64,000 nucleotides of DNA from Arthrobacter bambusae (GCF_030812595.1 NZ_JAUSSZ010000001.1:186001-250000); one strand, 5' to 3'; counted from the stretch's first letter, positions 1 through 9,818 are shown. Notes: a model not told the origin generated them from the sequence alone. Numbers and translations are program-made.

Positions 1-23
1 AACCCGGAAGGATCCCTGACCTG

Positions 24-1541
24 ATGCCCAAGCTCACCACCACCCTCGAGGCCTACGAAGTCTGGTTCCTCACCGGCAGCCAGGACCTCTACGGGCCCGA
101 GACCCTCGCTCAAGTCGCCAAGCAGTCCCGCCGGATCGCCGAGGAGCTCGCTGCAGCCAAAGCCGTGCCCGTCACGGTCGTCTGGAAACCAGCACTGACC
201 GAGGCGGACGCGATCCGACGGATCGCGCTCGAGGCAAACGCCGACGACCGCGTGATCGGCCTGATCGCCTGGATGCACACGTTTTCACCGGCGAAGATGT
301 GGATCACGGGCTTGTCCGCGCTGCAGAAGCCCCTCTTGCACTTCCACACCCAGGCGAACGTCGAGCTCCCGTGGGGTGAGATCGACTTCGACTTCATGAA
401 CCTGAACCAGGCCGCCCATGGCGACCGCGAGTTCGGCTACATCCAGTCCCGCCTCGGCGTCCCGCGGAAGACCGTTGTCGGTCACGTGTCCGACCCCCGC
501 GTGACCGAGCAGATCGGGATCTGGACCCGCGCCGCCGCCGGCTGGGCCGCCACCCGGTCCCTCAAGCTCGCCCGCTTCGGAGACAACATGCGCTACGTCG
601 CGGTCACCGAGGGCGACAAGACCGAGGCTGAGATCCGGCTCGGCGTGCAGGTGAACACCTGGAGCGTGAACGACCTCAGCGGTGCGGTCGAGGCCACGGA
701 GCCGGCCGACATCGACGCCCTCGTGGCCGAGTACGAGAACCTCTACGACGTCGCTCCCGAACTTCGCCACGGCGGGGACCGGCACCAATCCCTCCGCGAC
801 GGGGCCGCGATCGAGATCGGACTGCGCTCCTTCCTCGAAGACGGCGGCTTCGGGGCGTTCACCACGAGCTTCGAGGACCTCGGAGCCCTGAAGCAGCTGC
901 CCGGGCTGGCCGTGCAGCGGCTCATGGCCGAAGGCTATGGCTTCGGCGCCGAGGGTGACTGGAAGACAGCGATCCTGGTCCGGGCCGCGAACGTCATGGG
1001 CGCGGGCCTGCCCGGTGGCGCGTCCCTCATGGAGGACTACACGTACGACCTCACCCCCGGCGCGGAGCGGATCCTCGGCGCCCACATGCTCGAAGTCTCC
1101 CCGTCCCTGACCACCGCCCGCCCGACCCTGGAGGTCCATCCCCTCGGGATCGGGGGGAAGGACGACCCAGTCCGGCTCGTGTTCACCGCGGACCCGGGGC
1201 CTGCCGTCGTCGTCGCCCTCTCCGACATGCGCGACAGGTTCCGCCTCGTCGCCAACGCGGTCGACGTCGTCGAACCCACCGCGCCGCTGCCCAAGCTGCC
1301 CGTCGGACGCGCGGTGTGGAAGCCGGCTCCCGACTTCCACACCTCCGCCACCGCCTGGCTCGAGGCCGGGGCCGCCCACCACACAGTGATGAGCACCGCC
1401 ATCGGAATCGAGGCCTTCGAGGACTATGCCCGCATCGCCGGCACCGAACTCCTCATCATCGACCAGGACACGACAACCCGCGGCTTCACCCGCGAACTCC
1501 ACTGGAACGCCGCGTACTACCGGCTCGCCCAAGGGATCTGA
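24..1541 (+). CDS. araA: L-arabinose isomerase
   Basis: Cytoplasmic Mn-dependent enzyme that converts L-arabinose to L-ribulose, the first step of arabinose breakdown. The 505-residue product has the normal AraA length. It opens with the family signature [11 protein letters not shown] (about residues 14-24), continues with [10 protein letters not shown], and carries the conserved FTTSFEDL and GAEGDWKTA blocks (about residues 279-318). The ATG at 24 is only 23 bases from the window edge, so any upstream araB/araD partners are out of view. The gene directly downstream is a broken aldose 1-epimerase, so the sugar operon probably ends in a deletion scar. The family assignment is firm. Confidence 0.97.
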   Translation: MPKLTTTLEAYEVWFLTGSQDLYGPETLAQVAKQSRRIAEELAAAKAVPVTVVWKPALTEADAIRRIALEANADDRVIGLIAWMHTFSPAKMWITGLSALQKPLLHFHTQANVELPWGEIDFDFMNLNQAAHGDREFGYIQSRLGVPRKTVVGHVSDPRVTEQIGIWTRAAAGWAATRSLKLARFGDNMRYVAVTEGDKTEAEIRLGVQVNTWSVNDLSGAVEATEPADIDALVAEYENLYDVAPELRHGGDRHQSLRDGAAIEIGLRSFLEDGGFGAFTTSFEDLGALKQLPGLAVQRLMAEGYGFGAEGDWKTAILVRAANVMGAGLPGGASLMEDYTYDLTPGAERILGAHMLEVSPSLTTARPTLEVHPLGIGGKDDPVRLVFTADPGPAVVVALSDMRDRFRLVANAVDVVEPTAPLPKLPVGRAVWKPAPDFHTSATAWLEAGAAHHTVMSTAIGIEAFEDYARIAGTELLIIDQDTTTRGFTRELHWNAAYYRLAQGI

Positions 1542-1560
1542 GAGGGCAAAGGAGGCATTG

Positions 1561-1887
1561 ATGGAGACCGGACGCGTTTCCACCTGCGCGGAGGGCCGCC
1601 CGCGCATGAGCGCCCTGATATCTGCCTTCCCGGATGGCCGGAGCAGGCAGGAAGCAGGGGGGTACGAAATCCGCCACGGAGAATACGCGGCAGTCGTGAC
1701 GGCGCGTGCCGGCGCGCTCCGGAGGCTGACGTACCGGGGACGCGATCTGGTAGTCCCGTTTCCGCACGGACACCCGATCCCCGACTACCGCGGCATCGTC
1801 GCTGCACCGTGGCCGAACCGCATCGCCGACGGCGTCCGCCCGGTCCGTCGGGAGTTCGGGTCAGGCATCACCCCGGGGGCCGCGTAG
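1561..1887 (+). pseudogene. Aldose 1-epimerase, N-terminal stub
   Basis: This ORF of 108 codons starts 19 bases after araA behind an AAAGGAGG-like ribosome site. It contains an N-terminal galactose-mutarotase segment: GGYEIRHGEYAAVVT, then RGIVAAPWPNRIADG, the conserved APWPNR block of the family. Full-length proteins have about 300 residues, and the catalytic His and Glu lie beyond the break. The reading frame ends right after IADGVRPVRREFGSG in unrelated sequence. I read it as a truncated remnant of an araA-linked mutarotase. It is unlikely to be active. Confidence 0.75.
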
Positions 1888-2121
1888 CCCGTGCTTCGAG
1901 CCCCGCCCGGCTTTTGACCACGACGGGATGGCAGGCCTTCATCTTCGCGTCCATGTAGATGTGGTTGGACGCACTAGCGTACGAGTGCCTACCGTTGTCG
2001 AAGAGACTTCTTCCAATCGAAGGAGCGCTGGGAAACGGCGGCGTGCCCGCTTCCGGAGGGCCGGGGTCTGCTGGGCAGCACGGGCCCGTTCGCTTTGCGG
2101 ACCCGTGCTGTCATCTGTCGG

Positions 2122-2310
2122 CTAGAAGGCGCCGTTGATTTCTCCGAAGTCGGCCCCGGACGATACGACCTCGTAGGTGCCGTCGTGGAAGGTTTCGCGT
2201 GCGGCGCTGAGCGCGGCGCCGTAGGCGGCTTGGGCGATGGCCGAGCCGAGGCTGACCCGGCGGACGCCGGCGTCGGTGAGCTGGGGGATGGTGGGGGCGC
2301 CTGGTCCGGC
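2122..2310 (-). pseudogene. Isocitrate lyase/PEP mutase family, C-terminal fragment
   Basis: Read on the minus strand in the frame ending at 2122, about 62 codons give AGPGAPTIPQLTDAGVRRVS followed by LGSAIAQAAYGAAL and a GTYEVVSSG-type tail. This is the typical C-terminus of actinobacterial PEP-mutase/isocitrate-lyase-like proteins. The catalytic barrel is missing. The fragment abuts the end of the frameshifted SDR gene in a different frame, so a deletion probably joined the two genes. It is non-functional alone. Confidence 0.6.
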
Positions 2311-2311
2311 T

Positions 2312-3036
2312 GCCGAAGATGGCGATGTAGCGGGACGGGGCGAGGGTGAGGGTGTTTTTGATGTCGCGGGCGACCCGGTCGGCGAGCACCTCGGTTGCGC
2401 CGGCCTCGACGCCGTCGAGAGCGGCGAGGACGACCCGCGCAGGGGTGACTTTGTCGAGCGGGAAGTGTGTGCCCATCTGGGTGTCTACCGGTCCCATGTG
2501 AAGGGCGAGGAGATTGGTGCCTTGGTCTGCGAGCTCGAGACGGAGCCCGTCCGTCAAAGACCAGGCGGCAGCCTTGCTGGCGCTGTATCCGGGTAGGCCG
2601 GGGAAAGAGACCCAGGAGACGGCGGAGAGACTGTTGAGGATGGTGCCGCCGCCGTTGGCCTTGAGGGCGGGCGCAAAGGCGCGGCCGACGTAGAGCGGTC
2701 CGAACGCATTGATCTCGAATTCATCATGCACGATGCCGAGGTCGCCGGTGAGCAGCGACCGGGGTTCAGCGATGCCCGCATTGTTGATGACGATCTGCAC
2801 GTCGGAAGCCAGGGCGGCAGCAGCCTGGATATCTTCCTGGTTGGTGACGTCGAACCGTATGGGGTGACACCATCATCGGCTGCATAGGTGTCAGGATTTC
2901 GGACACCTGCGTAGATCTTCGCGGCTCCACGTGCTCGCAGCTGGCGGACGAACTCTGCTCCGATGCCACGGTTGGCGCCAGTGACTAGGACGATCGATCG
3001 TTCGATTGGGGTGCCGGTGATGGCGGGGGTGCTCAT
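2312..3036 (-). pseudogene. Short-chain dehydrogenase, frameshifted
   Basis: An SDR oxidoreductase in two frames. The first part (from ATG at 3036) has the NAD(P)-binding VTGANRGIG motif near residue 20 and LRARGAAKIYAGVRN. Near 2860-2880 the frame breaks, and the rest continues in the next frame with VINNAGIAEP, the active-site Ser region SLSAVSW and the catalytic YSASK. It runs to SRYIAIFG at 2312. Both halves are needed for one Rossmann fold, so the gene looks inactivated unless the break is a sequencing error. Its start lies 40 bases after the MFS gene stop, so the two were probably one operon. Confidence 0.75.
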
Positions 3037-3076
3037 GGGTTGTGCTCTTTCCGTGTCTGGTGCCGGTTCGGCGGGG

Positions 3077-4339
3077 TCAGTTGCGGTGGTCCCGGGGACG
3101 GCGGGCGAGGAGCCCGATGCTGAGGACGAGGCCGGTCAGGGCGACGCCGGCCATTGTGATGCTGAAGCCGACCGCCATGGCGGTGACCCCGGTCGCGGCG
3201 GCGATAAGGCCTGCGATGATCGCCGATCCGCCGAACGCCAGGTAGGCGATGGTGAAGAACGCGGCGAACAGCCCAGCCCGCTGATGCGGTTCAACCTCGG
3301 GCACCAGCCCGCGGCTGCTCCCGGAGAACGCGGCCCCCGTTCCGGCGCCGGAGACGATCGCGGACGCCCAGACGAGCCAGAGCGCACCGTTGGGGATGGC
3401 GCCGAGGAACAGGACGGCGCCGATGGCGATACCCAGGTTTCCCCATATCTTCAGCCGATGTGGGTGCACGCTCCCGGTGAAAGCTGCGGCCGCAGTGGCT
3501 GCGGTGAACATCACGAAGTTAATCAGCCCCCCGATGATCGGGGTGGTGACGCCGAATACAGCAGCGAGAACGGTGGGCACCAAGCCAAGGAAGAACGCGG
3601 TCTCCAGGAACACGGCGATGATCGTCGGACTGGTCGCTGCGAAAAGCCGGCGCACGATTCCCGGGATCGACATCCGCGGGATGAGCGAACGCAGCGCGCC
3701 CGCACGACGGGTAGAGGTCTCCGGCGTGAGGAAGGCGAGCACGGTGCCTGCGGCCGTGAGAACGATGAACACGATCCAGACGGTGGTCCCCGCTTGTTTG
3801 GGGATCGCTAGGGCAACGAGGCCGGAGAAGAGTGCCCCGACGCCAAGTCCTGTGGTCGTTGCGAGACTCGACATGATAGCGCCAAGCCGCTTACGCCCTT
3901 CCGGTGCGAGCTCGACGATCGCCGCTCCGAAGGTGCTGGAGGCAACGCCAGTCGCCAGCCCCTGGAGGACACGGCCGATCACGATCCATTCGATTGAAGG
4001 TGCAAAGAGAAACACCACGACCGAGGCCAGTTCGAGAGCGAGCGCCCCACTCAGCACAGGCCTGCGGCCGATGTAGTCGGAGAGCGAGCCGACGACCAGC
4101 AGCGAGACGATCATCGCAAGCGCGTAGACCCCGAACGCGAAGGTCAGCATCGAGGGAGCGAACTTCCACTCTGCCTCATAGATCGGCAGCAGCGGCGTCG
4201 GAGCACCGGCAGCTGCGAAGAACGCCAGCAGCGCTCCGGACATTGCGACAAAGCCGACGGCGCGAGGCATGCGGATCCCGGTGGACCCGTCCGTGTTGCG
4301 GCGTGTGGCCGGTAGTGGCGGCGAAATTGGTTGAGTCAT
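3077..4339 (-). CDS. MFS transporter, drug-efflux type
   Basis: Twelve-helix major facilitator of 420 residues in the inner membrane, probably a proton-driven exporter. The motif-A loop GSLSDYIGRRPVLSG follows helix 2, and the N-terminus (SGALLAFFAAAGAPTPLLPI) is typical of DHA1-type MFS proteins. I place the start at the ATG at 4339 rather than 4375: a good promoter (TTGTTA, 17 bases, TATGCT, at about 4346-4374) puts +1 on this ATG, which makes the mRNA probably leaderless. It is divergent from a HxlR regulator and upstream of an SDR. The substrate is unknown; the context suggests an aldehyde, quinone or drug stress response. Confidence 0.85.
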   Translation of the reverse strand: MTQPISPPLPATRRNTDGSTGIRMPRAVGFVAMSGALLAFFAAAGAPTPLLPIYEAEWKFAPSMLTFAFGVYALAMIVSLLVVGSLSDYIGRRPVLSGALALELASVVVFLFAPSIEWIVIGRVLQGLATGVASSTFGAAIVELAPEGRKRLGAIMSSLATTTGLGVGALFSGLVALAIPKQAGTTVWIVFIVLTAAGTVLAFLTPETSTRRAGALRSLIPRMSIPGIVRRLFAATSPTIIAVFLETAFFLGLVPTVLAAVFGVTTPIIGGLINFVMFTAATAAAAFTGSVHPHRLKIWGNLGIAIGAVLFLGAIPNGALWLVWASAIVSGAGTGAAFSGSSRGLVPEVEPHQRAGLFAAFFTIAYLAFGGSAIIAGLIAAATGVTAMAVGFSITMAGVALTGLVLSIGLLARRPRDHRN

Positions 4340-4353
4340 GTGGAACAGCATAC

Positions 4354-4392
4354 GCATCAATGATTGATCTAACAAGATTCAATCATTGAATC
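4354..4392. promoter_or_regulatory. Divergent operator region (MFS / HxlR)
   Basis: Two related palindromes occupy the 72-base gap: ATCAATGATTGAT (4356-4368) and GATTCAATCATTGAATC (4376-4392). An 11-base perfect inverted repeat, TCAATGATTGA/TCAATCATTGA (4357-4367 and 4379-4389), spans both. The left palindrome falls in the spacer of the MFS promoter, where a bound repressor would block RNA polymerase. The right one lies just upstream of the TATGCT (4400-4405) of the hxlR promoter. Autorepression and control of the MFS gene by the HxlR protein is inferred. Confidence 0.65.
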
Positions 4393-4411
4393 TTTGTGAT
4401 ATGCTGTTGCC

Positions 4412-4918
4412 ATGCCGTTGGGAACCGATTACACAGGTCAGGACTGCGCGGTCGCGCGCTCGCTCGAGGTCGTGGGGGAGCGGTGGACCCTCCTGATCAT
4501 TCGCGACCTCTTCTACGGGATCCGCCGGTACAGCGAGCTGCGCAAACACATCGGCCTGCCGCCGGCAACCCTCACCGACCGGCTCACCGGCCTGGTCAGG
4601 GAAGGCGTGGTCGATCGTGTCGCGGGAAGCGGCGCGCGCGACGAGTATGAACTCACCGCCAAGGGGCGGGCGCTCTGGCCGGTGGTCGTCGGGCTGGCGC
4701 AGTGGGGGAACGAGAATTACGTCGAGCCCGAGCGGCGCATGCAGTACAAGCACCGCACCGACAACGGGGACCTAAACGCCAACGGCTCCTGCAGCATCTG
4801 CGGAGCCATCCCCGAAGCCGAAGATGTCCTCGTCCAGAAGACCACGCCCTACCCGAACGATATCTTCGCCGCAGCGCTCCAGGAGCCGCACCGGCTGCTA
4901 CAACCCTTGCGGTCGTAA
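4412..4918 (+). CDS. HxlR-family transcriptional regulator
   Basis: Winged-helix DNA-binding protein of 168 residues. The HxlR signature is complete: CAVARSLEVVGERWTLLIIR (about residues 12-31), then FYGIRRYSEL, GLPPATLTDRL (recognition helix) and YELTAKGRAL (wing). A C-terminal extension carries a CSICG pair of cysteines, as in longer members of the family, which could sense thiol-reactive compounds. The -10 element TATGCT ends six bases before the ATG, so the transcript may start on the ATG. The last residues run into IS debris, so the natural C-terminus may be slightly altered. Confidence 0.88.
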   Translation: MPLGTDYTGQDCAVARSLEVVGERWTLLIIRDLFYGIRRYSELRKHIGLPPATLTDRLTGLVREGVVDRVAGSGARDEYELTAKGRALWPVVVGLAQWGNENYVEPERRMQYKHRTDNGDLNANGSCSICGAIPEAEDVLVQKTTPYPNDIFAAALQEPHRLLQPLRS

Positions 4919-5079
4919 GGCGCTCAGTTCGGAAGGGGAGCCGACCAGTCGAACCCTCAAGGCCACCCGGTTGGGATGCGATCGCCCCGCACACCTCGCC
5001 GGGGCTACGTCAAGGCAGGTTACGACCTCACCATCATCGTGGGCCGGGACGGTTCCTGAGGCAACGGAAACCACCCTGT

Positions 5080-5642
5080 CATGACCCAGCACGGGGGCAG
5101 GATTTGTGGCGAGCCTGTGGGCGAGGTATTCGTCGGGGCTGAGGTAGCCGAGTCTCCGCTGGATTCGGGTACTGTTCCACCAACGCAGATACTCGGTTAG
5201 CCCGGTGTGGAACTGCTCGAATGTCCTGTGATGCTGGATCCGGAACCATTCCTCTTTGAGGTGGCTGAAGAACCCTTGCATGGAGGAGTGATCCAAGCAG
5301 CTGCCCTTACGGGACATTGATTGAGTGTGAGTCCGGCTTCGCGGAGCGTGTCCTGCCAGTGCGGAGGCCGGTACTGAAAACCCTGATCTATGGACCATGG
5401 GTTTCTCGTTGGGAGCGAGGCCGCTGATCGCAGTGCGAAGCCCATCGGTGACCACTTTGACGATGGGAGACGGACCTGACGATCCGGTTGTCATGAAGAT
5501 CAAGTATCGGTGAGACGTTGGACGTGCCCACAGTGAACTCTGTGACGTCGGCGGCCCACTTTGTGTGTTTGACCGCGGTTTCGAACTGGAGGTTCGACAC
5601 GTTATCTCCCATCTTTCCGACCTCGCCGCGGAAGGCGGACAA
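5080..5642 (-). pseudogene. IS3-family transposase (OrfB) remnant
   Basis: Pieces of an IS3-type DDE transposase in several minus frames. One frame gives KHTKWAADVTEFTVG (first catalytic Asp), another LAPNEKPMVH then DQGFQYRPPHWQDTL (second Asp region, broken by a frameshift), and a third SMQGFFSHLKEEWF (catalytic Glu) with the terminal WWNSTRIQRRLGYLSPDEY. No orfA or clear terminal inverted repeats were seen. The element is a dead relic that probably contributed to the rearrangements on both sides. Confidence 0.8.
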
Positions 5643-5774
5643 GCAGGGCGCGGAACGGGTCCGCGGACGAGGACAGCAGCTGCGGTCGCGGCCAGGGCGG
5701 CCGCTGGCCGGGGGCGCGTCGAAGCGCTCTGGGGCACGGGGGACCCCAAAGAGGAGTCTGGAAAAAGGGGGGTG

Positions 5775-5805
5775 GGCACCGGCCCCAGGGGGCGGGGCCG
5801 GTGCC
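5775..5805 (-). terminator. Rho-independent terminator
   Basis: Perfect 12-bp stem (5775-5786 with 5794-5805, arm GGCACCGGCCCC) and a 7-base loop. On the minus strand it is followed by a C-rich run and TTTTT. It lies 15 bases after the stop of the DUF305 gene and should end the copper-cluster transcript. Confidence 0.8.
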
Positions 5806-5819
5806 TGTGAGTTTGCTGG

Positions 5820-6458
5820 CTACAGGGTGGCCAGCAGGTCCTTCATTTCCTGGATCTCGGCTTGCTGGGCGCTGACGATGTCCTTGCTGAGCTGGACCGC
5901 GTCGGCGTTCTTGCCGTCGGTGGTTTCGGTCTTGGCCATGTCGACGGCGCCTTCGTGGTGGGCGATCATTTGGCTCAGGAACAGTTTGGCTGCCTCGGTG
6001 CCCTGTGCAGCGTCGAGCTTGGCCATGTCGTCCCCGCTCATCATTCCGGACATGCTGTGTCCCGAGGCCATGGCCGTAGGCATCGCGGTGGGCTGTCCCC
6101 AGCTTTGGAGCCAGCCGGTCATTTTCTGGATCTCCGGGCCCTGGGCGGCCTTGATTTTGGTGGCAAGGTCGGTCACTTGGGCCGGGACGCCTTCCTTTTT
6201 CAGGATTGTCTCGCTCATTGCCACGGCCTGTGTGTGGTGCGGGATCATCATCTGCGCGAAGATCGTGTCAGCGTCGTTGAACTGCGCGGAAGCGGCTGCT
6301 GACGTTGCCGGGCTGGATGGCATCATCCCGGAATTGCCGTGGTTCATGCCCGGCATGCCGGACGAATCCGAGCTGCCGGATCCGGTGGCGCCGGAGCAGC
6401 CTGCGAGGGCGATTGCCGCGGCAATGGCGGCAGCGGAAATGGTCAGGGTTTTCTTCAT
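5820..6458 (-). CDS. DUF305 lipoprotein, copper-associated
   Basis: 212-residue secreted lipoprotein. The start at 6458 gives a lipobox signal peptide (MKKTLTISAAAIAAAIALAG then Cys at residue 21); longer upstream starts do not. The mature part has a Met/His/Gly-rich linker (MPGMNHGNSGMM) and the two characteristic DUF305 repeats, AQMMIPHHTQAVAM and SQMIAHHEGAVDMA, thought to form a four-helix bundle. DUF305 proteins often sit next to copper exporters. Here a DUF6153 gene and a broken CopB-type ATPase follow upstream on the same strand. A role in binding copper outside the membrane is likely but not shown. Confidence 0.9.
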   Translation of the reverse strand: MKKTLTISAAAIAAAIALAGCSGATGSGSSDSSGMPGMNHGNSGMMPSSPATSAAASAQFNDADTIFAQMMIPHHTQAVAMSETILKKEGVPAQVTDLATKIKAAQGPEIQKMTGWLQSWGQPTAMPTAMASGHSMSGMMSGDDMAKLDAAQGTEAAKLFLSQMIAHHEGAVDMAKTETTDGKNADAVQLSKDIVSAQQAEIQEMKDLLATL

Positions 6459-6606
6459 GGAAATCAGGGTCCTCGAAAGTATCAGCGGCGCCCTTAGGCA
6501 CCCGTTTGCGTGCAGTGCCGACCCGCACCAAGGTTTGGGGCGGGCCTTTGGGCGTGCACAATGGCCGGTTTGTCCGCCCGGAAGGCGGGCGTGCAGAATC
6601 GGCGGT

Positions 6607-7110
6607 TTACGTCCGGCTGATACTGAGTTCGCCAGGTGTTGGGCTGTCCGGCGAGAAGGAATAGTGTGCCCCGGCTGCAGCGGCCGCAATGTTGGAGTCC
6701 GGCAGCGCGCAGGGTGCTGTTCCCGGCACCGGTGCTGCCAGGGTTGTGGTTCCGGGTGCGGGTACACAGGCCGTGCCCGCGCTGGACATTTTCGGGCACG
6801 TCGGTCCCGGGGAACACGTGGGCGGTCCGGCCGCTGCGGCGGCCGGGATCACCGCCGGTGCTGCCGGCGTTTCGGTGCCGACTTCCGTGGTGCCGGGTTC
6901 TGGTGTGCCGTGGCCGGTGTGGCCGGGGCTGGAGCGCATGAGGGTCGCGGTGTGTTCGTCGGCAGGGGCGGGCATGGCGTGAGCGGCCATGCTGTGGGCT
7001 CCGGTCATGATGTGCATGCCGAGGATGCCGGCGATGATGGCCAGGGCTGCTGCCAGGAAGCCCGCACGGAGAAGGAACGTGACGAGGCGTCCGCGCGGTG
7101 CCGTGGTCAC
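6607..7110 (-). CDS. DUF6153 family protein
   Basis: 167-residue protein with one N-terminal membrane segment (about residues 9-29, LVTFLLRAGFLAAALAIIAG) followed by GMHIMTGAHSMAAHAMPAP, a His/Met-rich stretch, and a low-complexity Ala/Pro region with PTCSPGPTC and CALPDS cysteines. I chose the GTG at 7110 because AAAGGAG lies eight bases upstream; the ATG at 7383 would add a sequence without support. These proteins occur beside DUF305 and copper ATPases in Arthrobacter relatives, as here. Metal binding at the cell surface is an inference from the His/Met/Cys content. Confidence 0.75.
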   Translation of the reverse strand: MTTAPRGRLVTFLLRAGFLAAALAIIAGILGMHIMTGAHSMAAHAMPAPADEHTATLMRSSPGHTGHGTPEPGTTEVGTETPAAPAVIPAAAAAGPPTCSPGPTCPKMSSAGTACVPAPGTTTLAAPVPGTAPCALPDSNIAAAAAGAHYSFSPDSPTPGELSISRT

Positions 7111-7190
7111 GATCTCTGCTCCTTTCCGTGGGGCCTGATGTCTTTCAAGCGTACCGGCAGGGGTTGGTGCTGCCGGTCGGTACGTTGGGT

Positions 7191-8955
7191 TCAACGCGCC
7201 TCGGAGGGGTTGAGTTTCATCCGTCGCAGCAGCTGGGCGTTCAGGGCCACCACGATGGTGGACGCGGACATCAGCACGGCACCGGCTGCCGGGGACAATA
7301 CGACACCGGCGAACGCCAGGACTCCGGCTGCCAGCGGGACGGAGAGGACGTTGTACCCGGTGGCCCAGATCAGGTTCTGCCACATCTTGGCGTAGCTGGC
7401 CCGGGACAGGTCCACCATCGAGAGCACGGCCCGCGGGTCGTTCCCGGCCAGGACCACCCCGGCCGATTCCATGGCCACATCGGTGCCGGCACCGATCGCG
7501 ATCCCCACCTCGGCACGGGCCAGTGCCGGTGAGTCGTTGACGCCGTCTCCGACCATGGCGACCTTCAACCCGCGGGCCTGCAGCTCGGCGACCTTTTTGT
7601 CCTTGTCGACCGGGAGCACTTCGGCGAAGACCTCGTCTATGTCCAGATCGTGGGCGATGGTCTGGGCGACCTGGCGGGCGTCCCCGGTGATCATGGCGAC
7701 CTTCACGCCGCGGTTTTGCAGCGCGGTCACAGCCTGCCGGGACTCAGGCCGGATGCTGTCCTCGAGGCTGACGGCACCGAGGACCTGGTTCCCGCCGATG
7801 ACGTGCAGCACGGCCGCGCCGCGTCCCATCCAGTCACGGGTGGACTGGGCCAAGATTTCGGGTTCGGCTGCGCCAAGTTCGCGCACCAGGGCAGGGCCCC
7901 CGACGTGGACGGTGCGGCTCTCAATAACGGCACGAACACCCCGACCGGTCAGCGAGCTGAAGCCGGCGGCCGACGGGATCGCCAGGTTCCGTTCCCGCGC
8001 CGCCCGGACGATGGCCCGGGCCACGGAGTGCTCGCTGTCGGATTCTGCCGCGGCCGCGAGGGCCAGCAGCACATTAGCGTCGATCCCCGGTACGGTCGCG
8101 ACGTCCTTGACATCCGGTTCGCCCGTGGTGAGGGTACCGGTCTTGTCGAACAGGACGACGTCGATAGTGCGCATCCGTTCCAGCGCCATCCGGTTCTTGA
8201 TCAGCACCCCGGCCTTGGCCGCCTGCTCGGTAGAGATTGCGATCACGAGCGGGATGGCAAGGCCCAGGGCGTGGGGGCAGGCGATGACCAGCACCGTGAC
8301 GGTGCGGGTGACAGCCTCAGGGACGCTGCCCAGCAGCGTCCATATGATGAAGGTGATGATGCCGGCGCCGGCGACGAAGTAGAACAGGAAGGCAGCGGCC
8401 CGGTCGGCCAGGGCCTGGGCCCTGGAGGATGATGCCTGCGCTTCGGCGACAAGCCGTTGGATACCGGCCGGGGCGGTGTTGTCCCCGACGGCGGTGACCC
8501 GCACCCGGACTGTGTTGACGGTCGCGACGGTCCCGGCGACCACGGTGTCTCCGGCGCCGCGGAAAACGGTTTTGGATTCGCCGGTGATCATGGACTCGTC
8601 AAACTCGGCCTGGCCGTCCACGATTAAACCGTCGGCTGGCATCCGTGCACCGGAACGGACCAGGGCCGTATCGCCTTCGCGGAGATCTGAGATGGAGACT
8701 AATTCCGTGCCAGCGGGGGTGATGCGTTCGGCCTCGTCGGGGAGGAGCGCGGCGAGGGCATCCAGTGCGCCCTGGGCTGATCCGAGGGCGCGCATCTCGA
8801 TCCAGTGGCCCAGCAGCATGATCGCCAGCAGCAGTGCCAGCTCCCACCAGAAGTCCAGATCGAACCCGCCGATGCCCAGGGTCGTAACCGAACGCGACGG
8901 TGATGGCCATCGCGATCAGCAGCATCATTCCGGGGCGTCGTGTCTTTAGTTCGGA
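7191..8955 (-). pseudogene. CopB-like heavy-metal P-type ATPase, truncated and frameshifted
   Basis: The intact frame (from 8819 down) covers about 540 residues of a P1B ATPase: TGES, the CPH metal-site motif in VIACPHALGLAIP (typical of the CopB class), phosphorylation motif DKTGTLTTGE and hinge GDGVNDSPAL. The preceding piece RRPGMMLLIAMAITVAFGY (about 8890-8945) is in another frame, separated by a small indel near 8890. Everything further upstream, including the His-rich N-terminus and first helices (about 150 residues), is missing. The ORF could still make a truncated membrane protein, but copper export is doubtful. Confidence 0.8.
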
Positions 8956-9319
8956 CCAGCCGCCCGTGGGATGTAAGGCAAGGGAGTGGCAGGCGAAACG
9001 GGTCCTCGCTTCGCTCAGGCTGTAGAAGCATTTTTCCGTTTTTTGCTGCTGTCCTCCGGATCGTACGTGCCCGCTCCACTGGCTCAACGGACGGCGGTGC
9101 AGCCGATGCCTTGTATCGGCGCGTCGCTTATTTCCTCCCACCAGCCGTCTGCGGCTTGCCCTTCGGGTGGCCCCGGCTCCGTCGGGCACAGCTCCGCGAT
9201 GCTCCGCCAGCAGCCAAAAAACGACCCGGAGAGAGGGGGCGTGGACCACCGGCAGGGGATGGGAGGCACAACTGTAGCGCCCGTAAAGCCGGTCCTTTAC
9301 CGGACGCCTCCGGTTTTCC
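8956..9319. other. Gene-free stretch with no recognisable content
   Basis: About 360 bases between the broken ATPase and the ligase remnant. I see no coding segment with family features on either strand and no repeat. It replaces the missing 5' part of the CopB-like gene, so one edge is probably a deletion or insertion junction. Confidence 0.4.
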
Positions 9320-9589
9320 TCAGGCTTTGACAGTGGGGCTGGGGCGATAGGAATAGCAGGCGCCCACCGCGTCTACCCCCCGTGGCTCGAAGAGAACCCG
9401 GACACAGGTCGGGCCATCCCGCGAGATGACCGCACCGAGGACGACATCAACGGACCGTCGACTCTTCACCTTCAACCACTGCCTCGTGCCGCCCACGTAC
9501 ATCTGGGAGGCACCCTTGACCTTCCCTGTCAGGTTGAGTGCGTTGAACGGATCTGGCTCGTTCTTCGCAAGCGTCGTAGGCAGGCCCGC
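9320..9589 (-). pseudogene. ATP-dependent DNA ligase-like fragment
   Basis: The minus frame between an in-frame stop (9590-9592) and the stop at 9320 reads AKNEPDPFNALNLTGKVKGA then YVGGTRQWLKVKSR and DVVLGAVIS. The WLKVK block with the following VVGAV strand is the motif V region and OB-fold start of ATP-dependent DNA ligases. Only about 90 codons remain and the catalytic lysine is absent. The rest of the C-terminus (VRVLFEPRGVDAVG) is poorly conserved. I call it a decayed ligase gene, with moderate certainty. Confidence 0.5.
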
Positions 9590-9818
9590 CTATTTCCCAA
9601 CTGCGCTCCGAATGCGTCCACAACGACCACCTGATGTGCCGGGCATCCGGAGTCCACGTCGGGCCCGGCGCCGATGACGCCGATTGCCTCACCTGCTCAC
9701 ACCCTTAGGCCAGGGAAAGCTCCGTGGCGAGCCGGATACCCGCACTCCCCGTGGTTCGCGGGCGCGAGTCCTGCGTTCCGTGGTCTCGCCCGGCCGGATG
9801 GATTTCCGAGGTGCCGGG

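Noticed and set aside
285..1607. Long minus-strand ORF of 440 codons opposite araA
   Set aside because: It is the antisense of a well-conserved gene; the product is Gly/Val/Asp-rich low-complexity sequence without motifs.
2963..3811. Plus-strand ORF of 282 codons across the MFS gene
   Set aside because: Antisense of membrane-protein codons; extreme Gly/Asp/Arg composition, no ribosome site.
5518..7395. Plus-strand ORF of 625 codons
   Set aside because: Covers DUF305, DUF6153 and a terminator on the opposite strand; a GC-driven shadow.
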